Of a stretch of DNA of 64,000 bases, positions 24,401 through 35,420 are shown one piece after another (positions within the stretch are counted from its first letter, which is position 1; each line of letters begins with the position of its first letter). The notes under the pieces are model-generated. The model did not search any database, was not told the DNA's origin, and saw only the letters and a program-made list of their open reading frames with translations. The translations under genes were made by a program, and so were the position numbers. The stretch covers positions 4,874,001 to 4,938,000 of the forward strand of contig JAJFZO010000094.1 of assembly GCA_021397835.1 (NCBI GenBank), given 5' to 3'. The DNA comes from Moringa oleifera. Taxonomy: Eukaryota; Streptophyta; Magnoliopsida; Brassicales; Moringaceae.

Positions 24401-27400
24401 ACGAGGACATTTTCTCTTCTGTTAATATCGTTGTTTATTCATATGATGCCACTTTTTTAAATGAAAAAAACAAGGGTCATATATGTATGTATGTTCTCTT
24501 TGCAAGATCATTAGTTAAATATCTTGTGCAAGGATTGAAGTAAATTACTGCTAACATTTGATAAACACAATAATAAGATCTGTTCATTCTTTTGCCTCGT
24601 ATCTCCTCACTGTCTCATGTTGAACTTGCACTTTAGTTGCTACGGAGGTTTCATCAATGGCTGGGGCTTTTAACTTTTACCATTTTGCTTGTCTATAATT
24701 CTTGTTGTTCATGTATATGTGGAATTGGTGATGAATGTTTTCTGTATTTTGCAGTTGGTAGAACTATATACTTACAGCTAGTTCATATTTAAAATGATCT
24801 GATTGGCTCTTTCCTTATGCTACATTCAGGTTGATATTGCTGCTGGAGGATGGCACTCTACTGCTTTGACTGGTGATGGAGAGGTGCTGCCCTTACATTA
24901 TTTTAAGATATTCTATATGTAGGTGTATTTTAATTTTGGTTATGCAAACTTTCTTGTTACTGTGCATGGGTTTGCAGTGAAGTTTAACTATGCTGCTGCA
25001 AAATATTAATAAACATAATTTGTGAAGCTACTTATTTGTATGATGTGTCAGATTCGCCGACATTTAGAACCTTAGAAACTTCTCTGCATTGAAACATCTT
25101 GAAAGGCCATTGAGGTTTGGGTGTTTCATTAGTATTTGTGCACGAAGTGGCTTTTTATGAAAAATTCTTGCATTTATAGATTGGATGGATTCAAGGTTTG
25201 AATCATTGTAGATTAACTAGATTTAATTTTTGGCTTTCGAGCATCTTCTTTCCCTTACATTTATTTTTACTTTTTTTCCAAAATGCGTGGAATCTTTTTA
25301 CTTTTTGTCGCGGAGTGTGGGAGTTACCATGGTTTTAAGTTCTCCTCAGTTGATTTGGTCTGCTCTCTTTTGATTCTCTGTTGGACTTCTGAGAAGCTTC
25401 TGGAAAGAAAAGGGTGACTGGGAATTTTCAGCAGAAATTTTAAACTTGCTGGAATATTCATATGTTCATTTTACTTTTTGTAATCAGCATGACCAAGCTC
25501 AGATGAAGAATCTCCTAATTCCAGTGAGAAAAGACATATCATCGCTTTATAGGAACATGTATTTTTAGCTTTCTAAATTTCTGGAAGGTATGTTAGCTGA
25601 CAGGTTGCAGAATCAAATATTTGTTTGATAATATTCACAATGGAATAGATCTAGCAACCACAACATCATGATTCCATAATTAGCTATAAATAAGTAGATT
25701 TTCTTCTCATATTCATTGGCCTTGTTTATAGATTTTATGTTGATATGCTTAAGTCTGTTCTGCTGTACATGTGCTCTTCATTGCTTCACACCCTCTCCCC
25801 TTTAACAAGTTTGAAGTTCGAGAATAATTTGTGAGCTCAACAAAAATAAATGTTTATATTCTGCCATTTTCTTTCATTCAAAGGTATATGGTTGGGGAAG
25901 AGGGGAACACGGGAGGCTAGGATTCGGTGATAATGACAAGAGCAGTAAAATGGTGCCTCAAAAGGTTAATCTCTTAGCTGGTGAGGACATTGTTCAGGTA
26001 ACGTTCACACAGCCAGTCCCTGTTAACCTCTAATAACTGCCTTGTGAATACATGAAAATGTTCTGAATATTGGGATGAATGTTATCTGTCCATGTGTCTT
26101 TCTTTTGCACTAGAAACTTGATAGGTGAAGAGATGTTCCTTCAGGACTTAGAACTCAAATCTAGTACAATATTTAAATATCAATGGAGTGTTGAAGAACT
26201 CCTACTTTTCTTGCTTGCTTACACAATTTGGATGTTGCTTTGATATATTGATGATCTAGGTATCTTGTGGTGGGACTCACTCAGTTGCATTGACACGTGA
26301 TGGGCGAATGTTTTCAGTAAGTATATAGTACATCTCATACTGGTGCATGATAATAGTACCATGTGAATATTATATGAGAACTTATCACTATGCTTTTATG
26401 TTTGGTATAAGTTACATAATATACTCTAGAAAATTTAGAAGTCCACTGACCTCCCTCAGTGTTACTTGGAATAATATATGCTTCTATCCTCACTGACTCC
26501 AATTGTCCGTACCCCCTGAGCCACATCTACTTGAAGTTCTCCACTTTTCGTACTTAAAATAACCAATGTCTGACTTTAAATTGAAATGAAATAAAAATGT
26601 AAAAGCTATCCTCTCCTCCCTTGCCATGTACCACTGGTCAAGTTCTTTTCCCTTGTGATTTCATGGCCCTCTTTTTCTCTCAAAACTAATGTCAAATGTT
26701 TTGGTGTGTCTCTCTCCATCAGTTTAATCTCTCTCTAAGAAAGGTTTTAGCCTCTCTAATCCTGCATATAAGACAAATGGGTGACCATTGTGATATATGG
26801 GACCCATAAGTTCAAGCAAAGGATATTGAAAAGCTGATTGGAAATGATTCTTGATGACTGGTAATGATTGAGGGACAACGAAATGAAGAATGGTGATAAT
26901 GGGTGGTTGCATGCCCAAGTTATTGGTTATAGGTATTTGTTTCTATGGTAGTTAAGGTTGGTGATTATATTTATGAGAATAGTAGAAGTGATTGTGATTT
27001 GCATTTGCTCAAGTTTTGGCTGCGGAAGCAGCACCCCTTGAGAGGGATGTGGTAATGATTCATGTTTTGGGATCTGAAAATAAAGAAACACAGAAGCAAT
27101 AATGGTGGATGTATAGGTGCTTGGTTTGAGATTATGATGATAGGATAGGATTAGCATAGAGTAGATTACACTTACTTGAAAATAATCTTGGAATGGGTTA
27201 TTTCAAAGGTTAGAAGTATACTGTATAGCAGTGGGAGTGATGATGTCGATGTTGACTCAGTTCCTACTTATATGTTGCAAATCTTCACTTTCTAACCAAA
27301 AATGCCATGCTTGCCATGACTGTTGGTCTTCGGAACTCCTGGCACCATAATTGTCTACTTTTCTTATCTCACTTTTGTTTGTCGAGGAGAGAGAGTATAC

Positions 27401-28067
27401 CTAAGTGCTAGAGTGGACTCTGAAAGGCTACACTAAGCATTTGACCTTGCACAGGATAATGTGACCCACAGCCTCCTAGGTAAAAGAAAAAGAGACTAGA
27501 GATCCATACCACTACTTTCATCACCTAACAATATTTGATGCTGTAGATAATTCAGCCACTTTCATCTCATATTCTGTTGCCATAGTGAATTTCGTTCCTC
27601 AAGAGGTCCTACCAGCCATGTTACTGTTGCTGCCAGCTTGTTAACATTGAGAAACTTTGTCCGTGCCACAAACAATCCTTGTTTGATCTTAACTAAGTGA
27701 AATTACTGTAATGATCGAAGTATATTATATGCACATAAACAAAGGAGAAGGCATTATATCTATTTATCTCCCATCCACCCATTTTTCATTCTAAACAATT
27801 GATTTTCAGATAGATCGCATCAAATTGAAAAACAGTTCAGGATATCATCTGACTGATCTGGTGTTCTTTTAACAGTTTGGTCGAGGTGATCATGGACGCC
27901 TGGGATATGGGAGGAAGCTGACAACAGGTCAACCAATGGAAGTCCCCATAAATGTCCCACCTCCAGCTGATGTTATCGACGGCAGAGGTGAGGGTCACTG
28001 GATTTCCAAACTTGTTGCTTGTGGTGGTCGCCATACTCTTGCTGTACTAGAGTGGAAGATTGACTAA
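21360..28067 (+). CDS. RCC1-repeat beta-propeller protein (UVR8-related)
   Basis: Eleven exons join to 389 residues: 21360-21388, 21511-21655, 21801-21911, 22008-22068, 22332-22450, 23105-23190, 23348-23549, 24830-24883, 25884-25997, 26260-26316 and 27876-28067. The protein starts MASTTSIIAWGSGEDGQLG and consists of RCC1-type blades with repeated signatures such as GGWHCLAV, GGTHSVVLT, GAFHNLAL, GGWHSTALT, GGTHSVALT and GGRHTLAV. It lacks the GWRHT tryptophan motifs and the C-terminal tail of the UV-B receptor UVR8, so it is a relative and not UVR8 itself. RCC1-type propellers serve as GTPase exchange factors or as chromatin or protein-binding scaffolds; the role of this clade is not evident from sequence. 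The Arabidopsis homologue, as I recall, is At5g16040. The 3' half has a pseudogene copy at 30.75-32.75 kb. Confidence 0.96.
21389..21423. repeat. (CT)n microsatellite at the 5' splice site of RCC1-gene intron 1
   Basis: About seventeen CT units begin directly at the donor. The intron therefore starts GTCTCTCT, an unusual donor followed by a polypyrimidine run. Exon 1 is only 29 coding bases. Confidence 0.9.
22965..23082. repeat. 59-bp tandem duplication in RCC1-gene intron 5
   Basis: Copy 1 starts at 22965 and copy 2 at 23024. Both contain TTTGTATCCCTGCATGCACA and TTGACCTAGTC, with about four mismatches. The second copy ends roughly 20 bp before the acceptor of exon 6 at 23104. Confidence 0.9.
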
Positions 28068-28284
28068 TCTAAACAATTCTAAAATAACTCCATTTTTCTC
28101 TATGAGAATTATAAAGTAATTGTACGAAAATGCCAGTAACCAGCCAAGATAAGTATGGCTTGTTTTGTTTGATAAATCAATGATACAGTCCATATAAAAG
28201 AACAATTTGGTGTTGTGCTCAATTTGATCAGCTGAGTTGGTCTTATTAACTTACAAATAGAATTACTTCATATAAATTCTTCTC

Positions 28285-28398
28285 CTAATGCCTTTCCCAT
28301 AGACACACTGTTCTAACTTTTAGAGTTTCAGGATTCATCCACTAATGCCTTTCCCATTGAAACACTGTTAACTCTTAAGAGTTTCAGGACTCATCACC
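28285..28398. repeat. 57-bp tandem duplication downstream of the RCC1 gene
   Basis: Copies begin at 28285 and 28342. Each starts CTAATGCCTTTCCCAT and contains AGAGTTTCAGGA. Several differences separate them. They lie in the likely 3' untranslated or flanking region of the RCC1 gene. Confidence 0.85.
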
Positions 28399-28599
28399 AG
28401 TTGCAATGTCTTCGTTCTTGACACTTACATGAGGTGCATGTGTTCATAATTGTAGCACATAGAACTGCGGGAAGCAGCAACTGACTTACAAAGGATATTA
28501 GGATTGAGGCCATCTCCAATCTTATATATCAAATTTAATACCAATTTGCTGTTAAAAAAAATCTTTTCAGAATATTTCAACATCAAATTTTTTTTATCT

Positions 28600-29740
28600 T
28601 TTCGATTCATTTACATTAAATCAATGTTATAATATTATTTTAATAATATAAATAAAAATTATTAATAGAAATATTTATAAATATTAATTAATTTATTTAA
28701 AATAATAAAATGATTTATACAATTTATATATTTTAGTATTATATAATAAATTATAATTTTTAATAATTTTTAAAATTAATAATTTGTCAACTCAATTTTA
28801 TAAAAATATTATTAATATAATTTTTACTTGATTATTTGTATGAGTTATTGATATTTTTATGATAATGTATGATAATTTATCGATGGAATGGTTTCAAATA
28901 TATGATTCAAATTGATATTAAAATTTCATTACATAATTGATAGAAGATAAAATAAAATTACTAACATATTACAATATTTAGTTTTTTGAATTATCATGAC
29001 GATTTCACAATTGTTCAATTAATGTATCATGATGTGTAAAATGAGTCTCTTTAGTTTTGATTTACCTATATCGAGCAAAAAATTTATTAAAACTTCAAAG
29101 TTTCATATATCATTATCTCAGCCTCTTTATTATGTATAATAATATTATTAATTAAATAAATTATTATTAATAATAATTTAAATAAAATAAAATTATATAT
29201 TAAATATTGATCTTATTTTAAAGATCTTGATGAGATATTCTTAATGGTATAATTTTTTTTAATAATGTTATTTATTTAAGTTATTAATAAAAAATATATT
29301 TGATTTAAAATAACAACGAATTAAGTTTATGCCAGAATTTGATTTAATTAAATTTTATTAAAACGGATTTGTTAGTATTTAATCAGATTTGAGTGGTTTG
29401 AATTTAAAATTTAATATTAAATTGATTATTAATTTTAATATGTTAAATTTTTTATTTAAAATTTGATTATATTAAATTTTAAAATTTTATTATTAAGTTT
29501 TAATTTTTTTAATTAGTAAAAAGTCAAAATTTTTATATTTTTATTAATATTTATTAGTTTATTTTAAAATTTAATTATTGTAAATAAATAACTTAGTGGA
29601 TAAAATACTCATTATCTTATAAAATTTAATATATATATATATATAATAAATATATTTAACAAATTTAAATAATATACAAATAATTATAAATAAATTTTAT
29701 ATATTTTAGTTAGATTTTAATTTGAAAATTTTTAAACAAT
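28600..29740. other. A+T-rich spacer inside the left duplication copy
   Basis: A very A+T-rich stretch stands where exons 2-4 of an AWPM-19 gene would be expected if the left copy of the segmental duplication were complete. I could not find convincing remnants of those exons. The stretch may be an insertion or may have replaced them after deletion. Confidence 0.55.
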
Positions 29741-29744
29741 AAAA

Positions 29745-30750
29745 AAAACAGTAAGCATTTAAGTTAGATAAAGTATCAATACCTCAAAAGAACATTATCT
29801 TATTAAGAATTTTTTATTATACAGACAAGTCATACATGACCTTAATTCTCTAATTTTAAAACTTTGTTATTCCCACAGATACAATAAATATGCAAGAACA
29901 CTTACTTTTTATCAATCAGATTAACTTTGAAGAGAAATTCCTTGTAAAGAGGATAGGTTATGGAAAAAATTGGTTTCTCTCTCTTGATTTATTTTTATTT
30001 TTTTATAGACTTTTTGATGAAGAGAATTGTATATACTATATATAATTAATAAAGAAAGTTTCTTCTTTGTGTTCCATTATTTTGACTTTTCCTTAAATAG
30101 TAATTTTAACAAAAAATATCAAAACTATAAGAAGTTTTTTTAATCTTTTTAAATAATAAATGTTATATGAATTAATATTTTTATAGTTAATATAAATTTT
30201 AATACTTAATATTATTAATTATTATTATTATTTAAATTAAACAAAAAATAACTACTACTAAAACAAGGTGGGTAGCACTGTAGGATGTACTCTATCCAAC
30301 ATACCCAAGTAGCCAAAATCCAAATATCAACAAGAGAGAGGTAGAGAAAAACAAGAAGCATTCAAGATAAACAATGTACCAACACCTCAAAAGAACAATG
30401 CCCAAGTGGGCAAAACCCACATTCAACGAGCAAGAAAGAGAGAGAGAGGGAAAGAGAGCATGTGATGATGATTCTGTTGGCTATTGATATATCTGTCAAG
30501 AGACCAAACAGCAAGTCCTAAGTGTAGTCGGATACACAACAAAGTTCATTGCTCATAAAGGACGCCCATTAGGTGCCCATCACCCCTCCCAAATTTTAAC
30601 AAATCTAATCCGGTGTGGTGCTTCTTGAAATGAGCGTACAGTGCCTTCAAACCACAGGGTCCGTGTGAGAATTCTTGGACCTTCCCAAATTTCATACAGT
30701 TTTCTGCAAGCTTAGTTTTTTAACTTCTTTCGTTGCAGCTTGTTCAAAAC
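29745..30750 (-). pseudogene. AWPM-19 pseudogene, exon 1 and flanks (left duplication copy)
   Basis: This stretch matches 33600-34545, which holds intron 1, exon 1 and the leader of the AWPM-19 gene, in the same orientation. The exon 1 counterpart is at about 30463-30590. The start codon has been lost, there are indels including one inside the LGLAGW-encoding part that breaks the frame, and the GTATG donor after the NHP codons is replaced by CACATG. Surrounding words such as GAATTCTTGGACCTT and AACCCACATTCAAC are well kept, so the copy is recognisable but far from recent. Exons 2-4 were not found to the left. It cannot encode a membrane protein. Confidence 0.85.
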
Positions 30751-32750
30751 TGATTGTTAATGCGCATGGGTCTCTTGCAATGAAGTTTAACTACACGGCT
30801 GTAAAATTTTGATAAATCTAACTTGTGAAGCTACTTACGTTTATCAGATGTGCCTACAGGCCACATTTTTGTTAGAACCTTAAACTTCTGAGCATTAAAA
30901 CATATTGAAAGGCCATTGAGGTTTGGGTGTTTCATTAGTATTTCCGAGTTTAAGTAGCTGTTTATGAAAAGTTCTTGCATTTATAGATTGGATGGGTCCA
31001 AGTTCTCAATCATTATAGGTCGAATAGGTTTAACTTATCAGACTGTAGATAATTAAACATCATAAGCTTCGTGGTTATGCTTCTAGGTTTGGTATACTGT
31101 AGACAATTTAAATGTCCACTGACCTCTCCAGATGGTAAGTGGAATAATATATGCTTCTGTCCTGGTTTCAGGTGCCAGAGTGACCTCCTAATTGGCCATA
31201 TCCCCTGAGCTACATCTACTTGAAATGCACATGTTTAACTTTTTGTTCTTAAAATAACCCTTGGCTGACCTAAAATTGAAATGAGTAAAAATTTAAGTGC
31301 TATCCTCTCCTCCATTACCATGTACCACTGGTGTCAAGTTCTTATCCGGTTTGAATTTATGGCCCTCTTTTTCTCTCAAAAAGTAACCTCGAATGTTTTG
31401 TGCTGTCTCTCTGCATCGGTGTAATCTCTCTCAAACAGATGTTTTAATCTATCTATTCCGGCATACAAGACAAACGGGTGACCATTGTGGCCTATATTGA
31501 AAGCTGGTTAAGAATGATTCTTGATGACTGGTAATGACTGAGGATCGACAAATTGAAAAATGGTGACAAGGGGTGGTTGGATGGCCAAGTAGGTGGTTGT
31601 AGATATTTGCAGGAGTTTTGATGAGAACAGTGGAAGTGATTGTGATTTGCTTTTGCTCATGTTTTGGGGTCAGAAGCAGCATCCCTTAAGGGGGTTGTGC
31701 AAATAATTCAAGTTTTGGGAGCTGAAAATAAAGAGCACAGAGAGCAATACTGGTGGATGTATAATTGCTTGGTTTGAGGCTATGATGATGGGATTAGCTT
31801 AGAGTAGACTGCACTCCATAATCTTTGAATGGATTACATCAAAGGTTAGAAGTGTATTGTTTAGCATGCCCTTGATGACCCAATTTTCAATTTCTCTCAT
31901 ATTTTGCAAACGTTCACTTCCTAACCACAAACCATTGCTTAGTCAGAGCCACTGCCACCATAATTCGTCTACTTTTCTTATTCACTTCTGTCTAGGACTC
32001 TGAAAAGATCCCGCACAGGATAATGTGACAGCAACTACAAGAAAAAGGAAAAAGAGGCCAGAGATCCATATGACTTCCAGCACCAAACAATGTTCATGCT
32101 CTAGACAATTCAGTCTCTTTCATCTCATATTCTGTTCCATTGCAAATCTCGATCAAGAGATTCTAACAGCCATGTCTGTATTGTTGCCTGCTTGTTTAAC
32201 ATTGAGAGACTTTGTCTATACCACAGACCATCCATGTTTATTCTTGAATTGGTTAAAATACAGTAATGATTAGAAATATTATATGCAAATAAACAAAGAG
32301 GAAGGGATGTGCCTCTTACACCTGGATTTGGAGTAGGTTGATGGTATTAAATGTTAATTTGGTTCAGTGGTATGATTTGCTCAAACCATGCTTACATGAT
32401 GTCCATTTTTCCCTATCACCCACCACAGCTTTCATTCTAAACAATTGATTTTCAGATTGATCACCTCAGATTAAAGAACAGTTCAGAATATCATGGGACG
32501 GATCTTGTGTTTCTTTTTTAACAGCTTGGTTGAGGCGACCATGGACTAGAATGTGAACAGGTCACTAACGAAAGTGCCACTAAATGTCCCACCTTCAAGA
32601 GACGGTAATGACAGCAAAGATGAGTGTCACAGGATTACCATACTTGTTGCTTGTGGTGGCTGAGGTAACCATGGACGCAAATGTGGACAGGTCAACTAAT
32701 GAAAGGAACAATAAATATCCCAGTTTCAAGAGATGTTAATGACAGTTTAC
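30750..32750 (+). pseudogene. RCC1-gene 3'-half pseudogene (right duplication copy)
   Basis: This stretch matches the RCC1 gene from intron 8 (about 24955) to the last exon. Clear anchors pair 25081-25190 with 30887-30992, 26400-27130 with 31085-31780, and 27240-27890 with 31870-32530. The block holding exons 9 and 10 (about 25215-26395) is missing. The last-exon counterpart starts near 32525. It keeps GACCATGGAC and GTCCCACCTTCAAG-type words, but its third codon CGA has become TGA, and frame-changing indels follow. An internal 130-bp tandem duplication (32532 and 32662) repeats the exon start. No promoter or 5' exons are present. Confidence 0.9.
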
Positions 32751-32753
32751 ACC

Positions 32754-34374
32754 TCAGAAGTTAGCCGCAAAAAAAAAAAAAAAATTAGAGACAAATAGAG
32801 GAGTACAAGCATTTGTATATAGAAGTGCCAAATAGAGCAACTGGCTTAGAAGTGATATCACGATGAATGCTTCCAATGTTTGCAGCAAGTCACCAGGATC
32901 AATGCTTAATGAGTATCTCAGAAGTTCAGGTCATACTTTTTCCAGGAAAATTGCAGTGGAATTTTGATTTGGCAAAGCTACCCACTTCGAATTTAAGTTC
33001 TTACCAGGCGTTTCCCTCTGTGCCCTCCTAAAACAATCTCTTTGCACACCACACTGTAACGGAAAACCCAACAAAACCAATTACCATGAAATAGTCCCCT
33101 AGATCACAAGCATATATAACATTCTATATCAAAGGATTTCCGTATCGCCACTGTTAACCTTTGAACTTGTGTTCTAAGTTGGGATTTCTACATAAAGGGA
33201 TGAAGAGAGAAGTTGGTACCCAAAAGCCAAAGCATTGAGAGCCGAAGAAATGATTGCTAAAGAACTGGCACCAGCTAAACTCTCAGATTTCCAGGCACGA
33301 AGATGCATGAGCCCTGTTAAGACTGAACAGGCTCCAATGACAACGGCTATTAGTGCAAACATCAACAAGAAGCTAGTTGATGTATTCCCTCCCAGATCTG
33401 TGCAATTCAATGAGATAATTAACCACTGATAACATGAAGCAGTTAAGTACCTAAAAGAACAATACTCAAATGGGCAAAACCCACATTCGGCAAGAGAAAG
33501 ATAGAGGAAATCATTGACCATTTTAAGTTAAATAAAGTAGCAATCCCTCAAAAGAACATTACCCAACCAGCTAAACTCACATGCAACCAGGAAGAGAGAG
33601 AGGAAAACAATAAGCATTTAAGTTGAGTAAAGAACCAAAACCTCAAAAGAACGTTACCCTAATAGGACTGTTTCTTTTTAATTTATGCAGACTAATCATG
33701 TATCATTTTAATTTTCAAATCTTAGAACTTCATGGTTTATATGGATAATTCCCCCCTAAAGAAGAACTAAGTTGGAGAAAATGTTTGATTTTTCTCTCTT
33801 GATCATTTTTTTATTTTATGTAGACTTATTAACAGAAAGAACTGTGCATATAATAGATAGGGGAAAAAAAACAAATTTAGAAAAAGAAAATTGTTTTCAC
33901 ATTTTGTCGCCTCAAATTATATTTAAAAAATATCTCTTCTATTAATCAAATGAAAATTTATCACTTAATATTGTCATCATAATTATTTTTAAAATTAAAT
34001 AAAATATAACTACTAATAAAATAAAATCTATCACCTAAGATACATTATAAGATATCTATTTTTAAGTTTTTTGGATAAGAAGAGGGAGAGTCCTCTAACA
34101 TACCCAAGCAGCTAAAATCAAATATCAACAAAAGAGAGAGAGAGAGAAAATCATTAAGCATTGAAGTTAATACCTCCAAAGAACAAGACCCAGACGGACA
34201 AAACCCACATTCAACAAGCAAGAAAGGCAGAGAGAAAGAGAGCATACGGGGATGATTCTGTTCGCCATTGATGTACTTGTCAAGAGACCAACCAGCAAGT
34301 CCAAGTATAATCAGATGCACCACAAAATTCCCTGCTAAACCCATTAGGCTCGGACCACCTCTCCCAATCGCCAT
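32754..34374 (-). CDS. AWPM-19-like membrane protein, last intron lacks a canonical acceptor
   Basis: AWPM-19 family proteins are small plant plasma-membrane proteins with four membrane segments, linked to stress, seed and ABA transport functions. Exons on the minus strand are 34374-34248, 33397-33220, 33053-33005 and about 32879-32754. The first three join in frame and encode LGLAGWSLDKYINGEQNHPH, then a stretch with SLAGASSLAIISSALNALAFG, then VVCKEIVLGGHRGKRL. The fourth encodes TLEAFIVISLLSQLLYLALL, the expected last helix, and would end at a TGA at 32754. The base pair before it reads AA (CTGCAA) instead of AG, and no other AG in the 125-bp intron restores the frame. Either a non-canonical site is used or the protein ends early without its last helix. 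The ATG at 34374 is the first in frame. Confidence 0.7.
33440..34200. repeat. degenerate repeats of about 80-100 bp in AWPM-19 intron 1
   Basis: Blocks containing AAGCATTTAAGTT, CCTCAAAAGAACATTACCC and AAACCCACATTCAACAAGC-like words recur near 33445, 33525, 33610 and 34155. The left duplication copy shows the same at about 29750 and 30375. The spacing is irregular because A+T-rich sequence separates some units. Confidence 0.65.
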
Positions 34375-34558
34375 TACTACCAATCAGGTCTCTTTCTTCT
34401 TGAAATGGAGGGTACATTGCCTTCAAATCAGAGGTGTTCCTCTGAGAATTCTTGGACCTTTTCAAATCTGAGACACAATCAACTTTCTGCAACATCGGGT
34501 TTTAACTTCATTTGTTGTATCTTTTTCAACTTTTCGAGTTAATATCGTCGCCAATGCG

Positions 34559-34792
34559 ATGATTAGGATGATCAGGTGTTGTCCAAAGTGGCGCACGTTG
34601 GACGCTTGGGAGGCATGCCTAGATCCCCAACCTACACAAGTCCATGAAGGAGTATCCTCAGGGGTCCATCGGCCTGATTATAACATATATAAGCCTCAAG
34701 ACGTCCAAATCAAGCCAACCCAGATCACCCGTAAAGCTATCTGGCCCATAGCTGACTTTGCAGAGAATCATGCAACCATGACATCACAATGA
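34559..34792 (+). other. isolated open frame of 77 codons, unknown
   Basis: It opens with MIRMIRCCPKWRTLDAWEAC and ends with FAENHATMTSQ. The G+C content is higher than in the flanks and the stretch is absent from the other duplication copy. I do not recognise a domain. It sits just upstream of the AWPM-19 gene on the opposite strand, so it could be promoter or leader DNA that happens to be open, a fragment of an inserted sequence, or a small gene. Confidence 0.2.
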
Positions 34793-34799
34793 ATTCCTG

Positions 34800-35420
34800 T
34801 GTCATTTATTAATTTTTACTGGGATTCAGTGTTTGTTGAAAACAGATATTGTGAAATTAAAGATCCATTTTGCTCTCATTTTCACTGTTCCATCTGCTCA
34901 TCTTGGAGACTTCCCTGCAATTAGATGGTACTTCTGGAACAAATTTAATTCCAATGACTTACATGTGGCGAACAGGTTTTGACAAATTGCTGTCACTTCA
35001 AAGGTTTTGGGATTTTGATTAGGACTAAGATGCTTAAGTTTTGAGTTTTTATTCGGACTAAGATCTTTTCTAATCTGCATTGTTCCATCCTTTGAAAATG
35101 TATTATTATGTGATAATTTGATAAACTAAGTAGTTAATATGTTTCATTTACGGACCTTTTATATTCATTTTAAAATAATAAACTTAAAAAAATTAGAAAA
35201 ATTAATACAACTCATATCAAAAGAAGATCTGAATTTTCTCTTAATTTAGCTAAAAATTAGAGTTGGAGATGAAATACTAAAAGGCAGCCAAAGCTGAAAC
35301 CTTTACTGTATTATTTATATACATGCATTTGCCTTTCTTTTCCAGCTATGTATGAATATCCCCTCCTCCTACATGCTATATGAGCGTACAGAAGTAAAGT
35401 ACACCATACGCATCCTGACA
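34800..35420. other. spacer between AWPM-19 leader and rhomboid 3' end
   Basis: No coding signal. The right part probably includes the 3' untranslated region of the rhomboid-like gene that ends at 35421. Confidence 0.6.

Noticed and set aside
21360..28067. UVR8 photoreceptor
   Set aside because: The protein is shorter than UVR8 and lacks the repeated GWRHT tryptophan motifs and the C-terminal tail.
28425..28560. Possible remnant of AWPM-19 exon 4 in the left duplication copy
   Set aside because: Only a weak run of similar words around AGCAACTGACTTA; not distinguishable from chance by eye.
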